DNA of 64,000 nt from Toxonevra muliebris (lineage: Eukaryota > Arthropoda > Insecta > Diptera > Pallopteridae). Where the stretch lies: contig OY829326.1 in assembly GCA_963691655.1 (NCBI GenBank), forward strand, positions 89,149,235 through 89,213,234. Direction: 5' to 3'. This document shows, piece by piece, positions 33,537 through 45,136 of this stretch. Within the stretch, counting starts at the first letter, position 1. Each line of letters begins with the position of its first letter. A program made the translations under genes and the position numbers. Under the pieces are notes generated by a model, which was not told the origin of the DNA, searched no databases, and saw only the letters and a program-made list of their open reading frames with translations.

Positions 33537-35777
33537 TAGAACAAGTAAATGAAGGGTTGAAGTATTGGCGAAAGTTAATTGGTGTGTCTATAAATATTCC
33601 CCCAAAACAAAAAACCTTAAAATTTACAAACAGTATATACATACCTAAATAACTACAAAATATATATTTCTTATATATACAAAATTTTCTAATTTCTAAT
33701 TGACTTTTTTTTAGCAGTGCGAGATTTCAATGTCATTATATCATTATAACCATTGCGCAAAATATTAGTTTGAAAAGTCTAACTGAAGATAAAGTTCATG
33801 ACCTAATGACATCACAGAATATATTTTTGAAAAGTTGCTTATATTCAATGATTGAATTAGTTGCAAAAATACCAGATTAATCTTTGCGTTTGTAGTTCAA
33901 ATTCTAACTGTATTTGGTGAGGATTAAAGAAAATAACTTGTGTTACTTTTTGTATTCAGCGACTTAAAACAGCAATTCTGTTATTTAATCATTAATTCCT
34001 TGGTTCTCTACCACACATCCTATGGTGTTATGGTGAATCTATATATCTGTGTTAAAAAGGAATAGCAGCTTAAATTTATTTTCCTGCCAGCCGAGCTTGA
34101 TCGCGTTGAATGAAAATATTATAGAAACTATAGCACTATAGAAACTATATTCAAATCAAAGATTATATGTAAATAATTCCAAATCTTTTCTCTTCAATTT
34201 GATATTTATAATCTAAAATATAATAAAAAATAATATAACCTTAAGTCGACTTAGGCTGTTTTTCCTTTTTACCACAAATATTACATTGGCATTGCTTTTT
34301 CTTATTTTATTTTTAGCATTACTTCTTTGAATTGAAAAATTAAAACTTATTAACTTTTATTTTTTTGATTTCCCATATAAAGAAAGCGTAGTATCAAAAT
34401 TTTAAAACAAACAATCGAAAAATATGGTTTGGAATCATTTGCAATTTTGGTTATAACTAAAACGAAAATGTATCACATGAAGGAGAGTGATATACGATAA
34501 TAATGCATTCCTGTTCAAATTGATGCAACCATTGGCGCAATGGTTTGCTTTTATTACTCTGGACATCGAAAATTTCAATACTTTTCAATTTACACTGCTT
34601 TATTTCCTATTTGGAATCAAAATTCATTTATTTATTTATATATATATTTTTTTTTTGTTTCTATTTAATTTTATATTCATTTAGTTTTTTTATTTATTTT
34701 TGATTTATAAAGCCTTATTTTTCCATATTCACTGAACTAACTCGTTTCGCATTATATCCAGAGGATTAGAAAGCGAATGACAATTTACCCAAAATTTTAC
34801 CATTAAACAATGTTATAGTATTAATATTTTTGAACTTTTTTTTATATATATATTTTTGTGTTTTGTAAAACGAAAAATTTTGAATACTTTTATATTGAAG
34901 GCAGTTAAATGTTTATAAATTTATAAAAATTGTAAGAAAAAAGTAAAGTTGTGTTTTTGTATAAGTTTTTTATGCTCTAATTTTTTATTAAGCACATTAT
35001 TTACTTGCATACCATACATAGTTAACCTATATTTTTCTAATAAAATAAAAAATAAACTTTTAAATATATATTTCTAACAGAATAAAAAAATAAACTTTTA
35101 AATATACAAAAATACTATGTAAATTTACGCATAAATATAAAAAGAGAGTTAAAAAAAAAGTCAATTTAAATCAGAAAGTATAATTCAATAAATTTCTCAT
35201 TTGTTGTAACATGAACGCATACATACTATACATACGTACATAATATCTATTAATTAATTAAATGAATAAATAAAATAAATGTAAAATATTAGAGCGTGAA
35301 TACAATAAAATGAAGTTATATAAATATGTCTGAACTTATCTGAAATCAGAGCATTTCACATTTTTGAACTACAAAGGCGGCCACAAGTTTAACTCAGTGT
35401 TTTCAGAACAAGTGAAATTATTTATTTTTCTTAAGAGGTTATACGCAGTTAGAGTTTTCAAAAAATTAATTGTTTGTTTTATTTGATTTTCGCAATAATT
35501 TAATTTTCGTAATATTCAAGTATATTCTTTGAAAATTTCATATCCATCCGAAAAAAGTTCTTGAAGTTGCGTGCATAAGAGTATTTGTAAAGACGAATTC
35601 ACTATGTGTAAAGAGTGTTTTCTTCAAAATTGTGTTTTCAAAGTCGGTGAGCAAGATTTCTTAAAAACTGCTTAACCAATTAGTCTTAATTTTTTTTCAA
35701 AGGCTTTTCAAATATATTTTTTAGTAATTGACCAAAGGATTTATATTTCTGATAAATATTTATCACTTTATAAATAA
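33537..35777. other. 3' UTR and AT-rich intergenic sequence
   Basis: No coding exon. There are long AT stretches and several AATAAA hexamers from about 34222 on. A 50-bp near-perfect tandem duplication lies at about 35036-35105 (AAAATAAACTTTTAAATATA unit). Confidence 0.5.
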
Positions 35778-36169
35778 CACGGTGCGACAGTAAAAAATAC
35801 CTGGGAAGTAATACTATTTTTCTTGTAGATCTTGTCGAGTAAAACAAGAGTCTGTATGTAAAATTTTCCAAACACCTCCAAAATCTTGATTTACCGTTAA
35901 AAAAAACTGGTTTTGCGTACCTTTGCGCACTTATAATCCTATAACTTAATTGATTATCAACAATTTTTCAGTTCCTTACCGGTTTTAGAAAGAAGAAACT
36001 TAGACCTTTTGAAAGCTATATATGTTTTTTAAAAAAACTTGAGAAATCTGTGTGTATTTGTCCAGCAAATAAATTTTTTTCACTTTTTTTTTGCCTATTT
36101 TCAACTTTGGCGATGTTTGTACACACTATTTTATAATGCAGCTATACTACTTGAATTTATTCTAAAAAT
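35778..36169. repeat. Diverged dispersed repeat beside the inverted ORF element
   Basis: It begins ACACGGTGCGACAGTAAA and includes CTCCAAAATCTTGATTTA and a GGTTTTG block. The same order of blocks, diverged, occurs at 8131-8300 (ACACTGTGTGACAGTGAA, CTCAAAATCTGGATTTA). It is probably part of one transposon family, perhaps the one carrying the next feature. Confidence 0.45.
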
Positions 36170-37410
36170 ACGTTTATTAATGAGTAACACGCAAGTTTTT
36201 TTTTAAAAATCGGTAAGTAATTGACTGAGTTATTAAACTTTTTATGAAAACAAAATTTTTGCAAAAATACAATTTTTGGCCATTCAACTCAGAAATGTGT
36301 GATTAACCGTTATTTTTTTAAAATTCAGCACCAACAGTTTCTCGTTGAAGTGACCAACAATATTCTGAAATCATTTTTATTTTATTTTTTCCTTAGAAAC
36401 GCTTTTCAATTGGCCCAGGTTATCTGAGAAGAAGTCCAAATGCGAATGCAGGAAATGAATTTTTATGGCCATGCCAGCATACGCACTTAAAAATTCAATA
36501 ACAAAAGTGAAATAGTTGTCGCTTCTGTGATTACCATGGAAATTATCGCACAGCTCATCTTTGTGAATGGGATAGTCGTGCACCGAATCGCTATGATCGC
36601 AAAGTACGGCCATCTCGTCAGTCGCATTAAATAGGCCGGAAAAACTATTTAACTATTAGTTAAAGCTAAAGATGTTATTCTGACACCATTGCATCTAAAG
36701 TTAGGATATATGAAACAATTTATTGAAAAATTGGATGTAAACGGCGACGCATTTTGTCATTCTAAAGCGGTGTTCCCAAAACTAACTGAAGCCAAAATGA
36801 TAGGAGGTATTAATTTATTTGTTTCCATATCCAGTACTTTTTCATCGTGTTTATCTCTTTGATGAATTTTTGGGTATTTTCATTGGATCTCAAATTCGTA
36901 AAATTATGAGCTATGTGAACTTTATGAACAGTTTTTCAATAGAACTGAAAAACGTGCATGGAAGAGTTTTGTTGGGCTATACGATAATTTTCTTGGTAAT
37001 CACAGACGTAACGACTATGTCACGGTTGCTAATGAATTTTTAAGTGCGTATGGTAAAATGGGCTGGAACATTCCCTTAGAAATTAATTTCTTGCATTCGC
37101 ATTTGGACTTCTCAGATAACCTTGGCCAGTTCAGCCATGAACAAGGCGAACATTATAATCAAGAAATGGCTACAATTGAAAACGCTTCGAAGGAAAAAAT
37201 AAAATAAAAATGATTTCAGAACTCAACGAGAAACTGCTAGTGCTGAATTTAAAAAAAAAATAACGGTTAATCACACATTTTTGAGTTGAATGGCCAAAAA
37301 TTGTATTTTTGCAAAAAAAATTTTTTCATAAAAAGTTTAATAACTCAGTCAATTACTTACCGATTTTCAAAACCAAACTTGTGTTTTACTCATTAATAAA
37401 CGTGTTTTAG
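36170..37410. mobile_element. Long inverted repeat carrying two copies of an arthropod repetitive ORF
   Basis: Left arm 36170-36640 and right arm about 36985-37410 are inverted copies, from outer CGTTTATTAATGAGTAA blocks through GAGTTGAATGGCCAAAAATT to coding sequence. The right arm (+) has the longer reading: LHLKLGYMKQFIEKLD (about 36690), ICSQIRKIM-like text, KRAWKSFVGLYDNFLGNHRR, FLSAYGKMGW and NFLHSHLDF, with several frame breaks. The left arm (-, 36613 down to 36377) reads NFHGNHRSDNYFTFVIEFL and KIHFLHSHLDFFSDNLGQ. I recognise this LHSHLDFFPENLG-type protein as a repeated uncharacterised family in arthropod genomes, but cannot name its superfamily. Confidence 0.7.
36675..37207 (+). pseudogene. 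Degenerate ORF of the FLGN/LHSHLDFF family
   Basis: Frame-broken coding sequence in the right arm of the inverted repeat. Segments in order: TPLHLKLGYMKQFIEKLD, AVFPKLTEAKMIGG, a break, IGSQIRKIM, a break, RAWKSFVGLYDNFLGNHRRN, INFLHSHLDF, then DNLGQFSHEQGEHYNQEM. At least three breaks. The family's biochemical role is unknown to me; its presence in many copies suggests transposon origin. Confidence 0.65.
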
Positions 37411-37429
37411 AAGGCCAAAGGATCTGCTA

Positions 37430-38280
37430 GATTACCTAAACTCCACGGGGTGGGTAAGACCCCAGCTGGGGTAGTAAGAGTCCAGCTTTAATTTTAGTTA
37501 GGTGAGAAAGTGGTTTAAAAACGGCGTTATAGCACTATTTCTGACTCACAGTGGGTCTACTGTGGGTCAGTCCCCTTAACCAACCAACCAAAAGTAGAAA
37601 CACTGCGGCGACAATTGAAAACTGACCTGTATCTGATTGGAAAAAGGTGATTTCATACATATATTTTTGTATGCATTTTTCTAGTCAAACACATAAATAG
37701 GTTTGGATGGATTAGAAGACAAATATTAGGAAGGAAATAGCGCAAGAACTCCAACGCTAGAGCGACCCGCGACGGCCTATAAGTTCTCTTTTGTCTTCCA
37801 CAGAAGAGTCAATTGTCCGAATATGTGGAATTTACACGGTAATTGAAGGTGTAACCGGAACTACACAGTTTGGTCCCCCTTCCACTTTTGAAAATTTGTA
37901 TAGCACATGCTCCAATGAGGAAATGCCGTCCAACTCGATAGGTACTATGGTCGTTGCTGCTTCATCTGCTGCCCCTAGTACCGCCACCTCTTCCACTGTC
38001 TACACTTCCACGGCTGCCAACGCTGCCACTGTTAATGTTCGCCTTTTAATTTTTACGCTAGCATATTGGTTTTTGTCTTCAATATTTAGCACATATACAA
38101 TTAAAGCATTCATATTTTTAAATTTTCATAACTTGTTTTTTTTTTATTTGCGCCAACAATCAGCTGATTGAAAATTACAGCGAGCTGCAAACCTTACAAC
38201 GAGTTAAAACAAAATAGTGAATATGAATTCACTCGGTTTCTAGAACACCAAAAACAATTTCACTTGATTTCAAAAAAAAA
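37430..38280 (+). repeat. Tandem duplication, unit 1
   Basis: Starts GATTACCTAAACTCCACGG and continues through a CCAACCAACCAAAAGTAG block, a coding-like stretch (QFGPPSTFENLYSTCSNEEM, then LLIFTLAYWFL) and a tail with GAATTCACTCGGTTTCTAGA. Unit 2 repeats this order about 1.06 kb downstream. Unit 1 has about 80-90 bp (around 37745-37840) that unit 2 lacks. Not recognised as a known family. Confidence 0.75.
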
Positions 38281-38490
38281 AAGTGATTTGAATTCACTTC
38301 AGCAGCAACAAGTAAAATAAAGCAATTGGCCCAAAACTGTTAGTAAATTTAATAAAAAATTTCATGGCGAAAGCATAAGAACTCCATCCAGGGTACCAAG
38401 TTTATGAAGAAGCATCAAGACAACTTTTTGAGAAAGTATTCCCTCGACAACCTGTCCGATTGCTCAGCAGTCAGTTGAAAGAAATTGCAA

Positions 38491-39240
38491 GATTACCTAA
38501 ACTCCACGAGGTGGGTAAGAGCCCAGCTGGGGTTGTACGAGTCCAACTTTAATTCTAGTTCGGTGAGAAAGTGGTTCCAACACGGCGCTATAGCGCTCTT
38601 TCTGACTCACAGTGGGTCTGCTGTGGATCAGCCTCCTTAACCAACCAACCAAAAGTAGAAACACTGGCACAATTAAAAACGGAAATGTATCTGAATGGAA
38701 AAAGGTAATTTTATACATATATATTTTTGTATGCATTTTTCTAATTAAACACATCAATAGGTTTGGATAAATTAGAAAACAAATATTAGGAAGAAAATAG
38801 CGAAGGTGTAACAGGCACTGTTTGGCACAGTTTGGTCCCCCTTTCACTTTTGAAAATGTAGACAGCACAAGCTCCGATGAGAAAATGCCGTCCAGCTCGA
38901 TAGCTGCTGTGGTCGCTGCTACTTCTTTTGCTGCCCCTAGCACCGCCGCCTCTTACACTATCGGCAACGCTGCTGCTGTTAATGCTCGCCTTTTAATTTT
39001 TACGCTAGCATATTGGTTTTTGGCTTCAATATTTAACGCATATACAATTAAAGCATTAATATTTTTAAATTTTCAAAACTTGTTTTGTTTTTTTCCTTGC
39101 GCCAACAATCAGCTGATTGAAAATTACAGCGAGTTGCAAACATTACGAGTTAAAAAAAATAGTGAATATGAGTTCACTCGGTTTCTAGAACACCAAAACC
39201 AATTTCACTCGATTTCAAATTCACTTTCACTCGGATTCTG
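38491..39240 (+). repeat. Tandem duplication, unit 2
   Basis: Same block order as unit 1 with point differences: GATTACCTAAACTCCACGAG, the CCAACCAACC block, QFGPPFTFENVDSTSSDEKM, LLIFTLAYWFL, then TCACTCGGTTTCTAGAACAC. The spacer before it (about 38395-38490) reads YQVYEEASRQLFEKVFPRQP and LLSSQLKEIARLPKLHE on the + strand, a protein-like fragment that runs into the repeat start. This suggests that the duplicated unit derives from a transposon coding region. Confidence 0.75.
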
Positions 39241-40336
39241 GAACATGCCTGATATACAGTACTGTGCAAACCAAAAGCGACAAATCTTGGCATACCATAC
39301 CCATTACGTTTTCATGAATTTTGTTAATTTAAAAGAAAGTGGATTTCATTTCTTCTTAAATGATCAAATTATATAATAAAAAAAATTAAAAGTTAGAAAA
39401 AAAATTATTTTAAAAAACTAAGAAATACCATATTTCATATTTTTATTCATTTTATTTAAAAGTTCAAAATTTTGCACTATACATGCACTATAATTAATCA
39501 AAAAGTCGATTTTGAAAATTTGTGTAGTTACGGCTTTTTGGATTTTAGATGACGATACATAAAAATTCTCCTTATTTTATTTTGTTTGTCTTAATACAGG
39601 GGTGATGATTAAAAAAAAAGAAATTTCGGAAAAACCCCATAGGACAAGCCGGAAAATCGAAATTTGCGTTTTGTATGGAAATGCACTTAACACCCCCAAT
39701 GAAAATTGTATTTCGACCATGAGCATTAATTTATATAGGTAGCGATGAACAAAATTTTCATAAAAACGTAAAATGTAGGTATAATGTTATAAATAAAAAT
39801 AAAAGGGCGTATCATGACCCATAAAGAACGTGCAGTCAAAATATGATAAGCATCGCATGGCTGGGCGAATCGTTATCTTTACATTAACAACAAACAATGT
39901 GTTTTACTTATATACGTTAAAATGTTTATTTTATTAAAAACAAATTCAACAAATTGGGTACAACTAAGTTTGCTGGGTCAGCTATAATAAATATTTTAAC
40001 ACAAAAAATGAGATCATGATCTCCGGAACCATAAGAGCTATCGAGCTAAGATTTAAACCATAGGTTTGGTTCGATCACTTCTTGATATTTTTTTTTTGTT
40101 TTGGATCTGGTAGATGACGTTTAAAATACCATTAAGGTGTGTGCTAACTCGTGTTCGCCACTGTATATGGAAATGTTGCAAACTTTACTGGGTGAATTCT
40201 TTATGTTAAATAAGTAACGACATTTAAATTATTTCCGTTTCTGGCATTTCCGGTTAAATTAAAAACGTGTTTATTTTGAGTCTGCAGACTCAACAAAGAC
40301 TGCATACGAAAAACATTAACTAAAATTGACTAAAAT
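39241..40336. other. Intergenic, AT-rich
   Basis: No exon recognised. The last 100 bp before 40337 are the likely leader and promoter region of the following small gene. Confidence 0.45.
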
Positions 40337-40597
40337 ATGGCATGCAGCAGTTCATCGCCTAAGCGACGCCGTCGCCGGTCGCCACCACCATTGGAATTAC
40401 AGCAGCAATGCGTAGCGCAATCCATGGGTCAAATCATATCCAATATGTTTCATCGTGAGCACCAAGACAAATGCAAGCAACTGCTTCAAATTGATGATGT
40501 TTCTCAAGCCGAGATGAAAATAATGGAAATTTTAGAGAAAATAGAAGCTGATAAAAATAAGACGAAAACAAGTAAAGTAGCACCAAAGAAAACCTAA
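40337..40597 (+). CDS. Small single-exon gene, 86 aa, unrecognised
   Basis: ATG at 40337 (context AATATGG) to TAA at 40595. The protein begins with a Ser/Arg-rich basic patch (MACSSSSPKRRRRRSPPP), which could be a nuclear signal. It follows with a helix-prone middle (QQQCVAQSMGQIISNMFH), then DDVSQAEMKIMEILEKIEAD, which has coiled-coil character, and ends in a Lys-rich tail (KTSKVAPKKT). An AATAAA at 40795-40800 gives a short 3' UTR. The codon mix and charged helix look like a real small protein rather than a chance frame. Function unknown. It is convergent with Grx5, whose stop codon is about 250 bp downstream on the other strand. Confidence 0.6.
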   Translation: MACSSSSPKRRRRRSPPPLELQQQCVAQSMGQIISNMFHREHQDKCKQLLQIDDVSQAEMKIMEILEKIEADKNKTKTSKVAPKKT

Positions 40598-40849
40598 TAT
40601 TCACTAAAGAAACACAAGGCCTCAATGATATGTCCTGTAGCTCCTTGGGGAACATAGAACATCTGCAAGGCCTCAATGATGCCAATAAATTACTAATTTC
40701 AACGAATTTTCTTTTAAATCAAGTTAAACTAAATTTTATTTAGATAAGTTTCAACATTGCGTTAAAGTCTATATACTATGTAATTTAAAATTGCAATAAA
40801 TTTTTGCAAAAACAAAAATGGCTCGTTTTTTCTTTTTTTATGTATAAAT

Positions 40850-41052
40850 TTATTTATTTTGGGCATCCTTCGGGGTAGCATCACTTACGGGGGGAGGATT
40901 CTTCAGCAATAGTGATTCAATGCCTACTTTTTTCAGTTCTTCAACCAAATCGCCACTCTGATGCATTTGGAGTAAAATATCACAGCCACCAACAAATTCA
41001 CCATTGATAAAAATTTGTGGTATGGTGGGCCATTCGGTTAACTCTTTTATAC
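40850..41052 (-). CDS. Grx5: Mitochondrial monothiol glutaredoxin 5, exon 2
   Basis: Minus-strand exon after the acceptor TTTTTGCAAAG. The split Gly codon (G|GT) is completed and then reads [35 protein letters not shown] and [13 protein letters not shown] to TAA (40850-40852). WPTIPQ (TIP motif with cis-Pro) and GGCD are the glutathione-binding signatures of glutaredoxins. The tail [16 protein letters not shown] is fly-like. AATAAATAAA overlaps the stop codon, so the 3' UTR is probably very short. Confidence 0.93.
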
Positions 41053-41110
41053 CTTTGCAAAAACAGTTATATAAATAAAAATGTATTCTAATTTAAAAAA
41101 TTTATTTTAC

Positions 41111-41423
41111 CTTGTCTTAAGTCATCACTCAATAAAACATCATGTGCGTCGTATTGCACTCCATGCATGCGTAGAATTTGCACTACCGCATTGCTGAAAC
41201 CACATTTTGGTGCTTCCGGGTTGCCCTTCATAAAGATGACTACCTTATTAGTTTTCACCAATTGTTTCAATGCTGCTTTGCCGATAGCGGGTGGTTTGTC
41301 GGTCGATCTAGTAGTAGTGGCACTGGTAGTGTCGGCTGTTTTGCTATAGAATCTCATCATTTGTGGCGTGGTGCGATGCGTTACCAAGCTTTGTCGTATG
41401 ATTTGACGCATAATTGTAGCCAT
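41111..41423 (-). CDS. Grx5: Mitochondrial monothiol glutaredoxin 5, exon 1
   Basis: Starts at ATG 41423 and ends at CAA G|GTAAAA (41111) in phase 1; the intron is 58 bp (41053-41110). The total protein is 171 residues (human GLRX5 about 157). Residues 1-45 are basic and Ser/Thr-rich without acidic residues until D31 ([18 protein letters not shown]), as in a mitochondrial targeting presequence. [19 protein letters not shown] carries the single-Cys CGFS active site (residues 74-77). Proteins of this class bind a glutathione-ligated [2Fe-2S] cluster as a dimer and hand it from the ISCU scaffold to later acceptors in the matrix. Intact. Confidence 0.93.
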
Positions 41424-42173
41424 GTTTTATCAGTACTTTGTTTTTGCGAATCCTAACTTAACGTAAATTTGGTTGAATAACGAAAAAAAAAAATTTCGTA
41501 TTATTCCTACGGATGTGATACGATGTGACAGTCAGCTGGGTTAGTTTTGACAACTAAACAGTGTTGCGCCTAGATTGTTTGGGCAGGGTACAAGTAAAAA
41601 TTGTACTTCACGCAGACAGGGTGCATCAAGAGCTTTAGTAAATACAACGCATATCTCTTAACTTCTAACAGTGCGGCCCCACGAGAACGAATTTCGATAA
41701 AAATGCGAAATTAATAAATTTTGGTGAACACACGGCAAAAAAGGAAATTTCATTGAGAATCGAATTTCGTTGTTCGCAGATTAAAAAAATAAGATTTTAT
41801 ATAACAATTATCCATAATTGGAGAAATAGCAATGAGTGGCTTTCCAGCTCCATTATTTTATTCATTATTTAATTTTTCACTCTTGCATTTATTAATAATT
41901 ATAATACAAGAGCAGCTGTTAGTGGCTGTTCAGATGGACACAAGCATGAACTCCTGTTTGAAAAAGAGAGGCAGAAAAATATGTATTAAGAATAAAATTA
42001 TCAGATTTGCGCCGAAAATTCAAGATTAAAATAAAAATTGGCTCATTGATGAATGTTCTATGTTTATATTGTTATATTTTTGGCAGTTTTCCTTATAACC
42101 TTTTAGAAGTTAAATAGGTAACAGCAACAGATTTTTTTATTTTAAGCACACATTTAAAGACCATAATTAATAT
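41424..42173. other. Grx5 upstream region and repeat fragment
   Basis: The first 100-150 bp upstream of 41423 are the probable Grx5 promoter. From 41670 there is a fragment with AGTGCGGCCCCACGAGAACG that resembles the left ends of the MITE cluster at 42837-45136. Confidence 0.4.
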
Positions 42174-42632
42174 TGGATGCGTTTCCCGGGTGCAAAGTAG
42201 GAAAACTGATTTCGAAGTGATTAATCAAAAATCAGTAATCAATTTTTGCGTCTTAGAAACGGCATGATGCATTAGTTGTAAAATTTTTGAAAATCATTAA
42301 ATTCTAGTATGTGAAATCTTTTAATTTCTTTCTTAAAATATATTTATTTATTTACTATCTTCAACATCCTAATACAACAAGATTTAAAAATATCTTTCAA
42401 TTTATAGTATCAAAGTGTATAGTTTATATAATTTTGGATGATTTCGGGCTTTTGTCAAATGTTTGTCAACTGTGAAAGTTTTGAGAAATCATGCTGACCT
42501 GAAAAATCAGAAAAATAATATGATTAAACAGTTGGCGTCCGCTTTGCAAATCAAAAGCACTCAGCGACGCGTTTCTAATACACTTTGAAGGCAGCTTTTC
42601 TAATTTTGCGCACGGGAATCTCACCCATTTAT
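42174..42632. mobile_element. Non-coding MITE with GCGTTTCCCGGGTGC ends
   Basis: The left end GGATGCGTTTCCCGGGTGCA at 42176 pairs with the right end, whose complement reads GGGTGAGATTCCCGTGCGCA (near 42625). Both are followed by AGTAGGAAAA/TTAGAAAA. About 455 bp. A similar right end (TTTGCACCCGGGAAACGCAC) occurs at 55948, marking another copy or fragment. Confidence 0.6.
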
Positions 42633-42836
42633 TTTGTATTTTTCGCAAATAAAACAACTTATCTTCACTAGAAAAAGAAAAAGTGGGGAAGAAATGTCAA
42701 AATTCTAATTCCACTGTTCTTTTTAATTAAAAAAATCCAGCATGGTTGCACTCATGAGAACACAACAGGCCTGCCCAGGCCTTTCAAGCTTGCGCCCGTC
42801 TGAAAATAAAAACCTAAATTTCCAAAGAAAAATTGT

Positions 42837-45136
42837 AATAATGAGGACACACGAGAGTGCATTTCAGACAAATTTAACATTTCGTTGAAATTCGTCTGAA
42901 ATGCAGAATTTCGTCACAAAAAGTGTCAAATGAAATGCGCCTGAAATGAAATAATTAATTAGCAATCCTCAAGCACAAGGTTGTAAAAAACAGGACAAAT
43001 TTAAAATCTTTTACATTTTTTTTTAAGCAAGTTTAAGTTTTGTTCTCTTAACAGCTGATTTTATAATATCTATTAAGTGGAAAAATAAAATAATGAAGTC
43101 GGAGAGTAGATCATTGCCATTCCTCCAATTATCCAAAATTGTTATATAAATTTTTAGTGTCCAAATCCAATTTAAAGGCAACATTTTTATTTATTTTTAT
43201 CTTCACAAAACACACACAAAAATTTTCTTTAAACTTTCTGTCAAAAAACGATTTTTAAATTCCTTTTTTTGTCATGTGTCCACCTAAATTTGAAATGCAG
43301 AATTTCAACGAAATGCTCTCTCGTGTGTCCGCATTATAATAGATATTTTTTCCTGTTTTTTACAACCATGTGTTTGAGAGTTTCTGGGTTACTTTCTGCA
43401 TTTCATTTGGCAGTTCTTGTATGGCGAAATTTTGCATTTAATAGTGCGGACACACCAGAATGCATTTCGTTGAAATTCTGTATTTCAAATTCAGATGGAC
43501 ACACGAAAAAAAATGAATTTCAAATTCGTTTTCTGACAGATTATAATTGTGGAGAAGACGATGTGTAAATAAAACTAAATAAAAATATTGTTCAATTGGA
43601 TTTGGACACCAAGAATTTATATAAAAATTATGGATAATTGGAGGAATGGCAATGATCTACTCTCCGACTCCATTATTTTATTTTTTCGCTTAATATATAT
43701 TACAAGAGCGGCAGTTGTGAAAACAAAATTTAAAATGTCTAGAAAAATGTAGTAGGTCTTAAATTTTGTCTGCTTTTTACAACCTTGTGTTTGAGGGTTG
43801 CTAGTTGATTTCTTCTTTTCAGACGCATTTCAATGAAATGAGCAGTGTGACCAACTTTTGCTTTCCAAATTTTGCTAAATTAAGAAAAAAACGCGTATTT
43901 TCATTAAAAAGCGATAATTTTTTTTCTCATAAAAGTGTTAAATACAGTTTTTTTATATATAGTAGAATCGCGATAATAAGTACCCGTTAATTCGAAAATT
44001 CCCTGGAAAAAATAGATTTAATTCGCAAAAATTCTACATTTTGGTCCAATAAAAGGTCTGTTTAACCTCTTATAAATCGAAATTGGTTGTTGACAACCTC
44101 TTATAATTCGTAATGTAATGCAAAATTCTATGGAACTATGACAAGGTACGCGAGAAGAGCCTTAAACTACAAAACCGTTAATTAGTATTTTTCTTATTTT
44201 AACCACGTTAACGTATATCCCAATAATGTTCGAAAACTTAAGTAAAATGGGAGATACGGTTTCCATTTTATTTGAGCTTTCTTTAAAGTACGAATGCTTA
44301 AATTTACTTTAATATTTGAATAAAATATTGAAGAAAGATTTTAAGGAAAACTCGGGGGTGAAAGAGTTAAATCGAAATCTCGTTAAATCGAAAGCCTCTA
44401 TAATTCGTAAAAATTGTTGGTCCCTTGCGATTACGAGCTATTGGGATTCTGCTGTATTAAAAAGGAAATTAATTAAATACATGTATTTTCAAAGTTTTTA
44501 ATTCACAGCATTTCTATATTATATAATCAAAGTCTATATTCTCTTCATTACTAACAGCTTCTTCTGGTCATAACACACTCTTTAATCTGAATTCAGAAGC
44601 ATTATTAATACTAGGGCTGTTTATACAAACATTTATGCCATCTGGTGTTTTGTAGTTTTCACAAAATGAATTTTCGTGTTTTAATCCATTTTTTATATGA
44701 AGTAAAGAATTTTTTGAATTGAGTTACTTATGGCTACAAACTTTAGTTGGAAATAAGTTCATTGTTTCGATAAAAAATGTTGTTAGGATTATTTAGGAAA
44801 TGGATTATTTAGCGGAGCATTTAATGTCTTTTAAATTGAAAAAAAAGAACACGTTAAAAAACCCGCTGACCGCTAAACCACTTTTGTTACGCATCTTAAT
44901 TTTCAAAAAGCACTAAATTTAGCGGGAAAAGTGTTAAGTTGGCCACACTGGAAATGAGTCTGAAATGCAAAATTTCATTTGACACTTTTTGTATGGCGAA
45001 ATTCTGTATTTCTGACACATTTTAACGAAATGTTAAATTTGCCTGAAATGCACTCTCGTATGTCGGCACTATCAGACGCAATTGAACGAAATGCTAAATT
45101 TGGCTGATATTCACGTTCGTGTGTCCGCATTATAAA
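42837..45136. repeat. MITE cluster with GCGGACACACGAGAG ends
   Basis: Several copies or fragments share ends of the type ATAATGCGGACACACGAGAG and interior blocks GAAATGCAGAATTTC, CAACGAAATG and TTTTTACAACC. One unit looks complete (42837-43341, about 505 bp, inverted ends). Further ends are seen at 43443 (left type), 45062 and 45130 (right type), and a more diverged one at 41672. No transposase was seen. The array is interrupted by a separate element at 43960-44454. Confidence 0.65.
43960..44454. mobile_element. pogo-like non-autonomous element
   Basis: Ends TA|TAGTAGAATCGCGATAATAA (43958 on) and, reversed, TA|CAGCAGAATCCCAATAGCTC (44455-44456) are flanked by TA. Inside, TTCG-rich blocks such as CTCTTATAATTCG and GTTAATTCG repeat in both halves. 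It has the size and ends of a Tc1/mariner/pogo deletion derivative. Confidence 0.6.
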
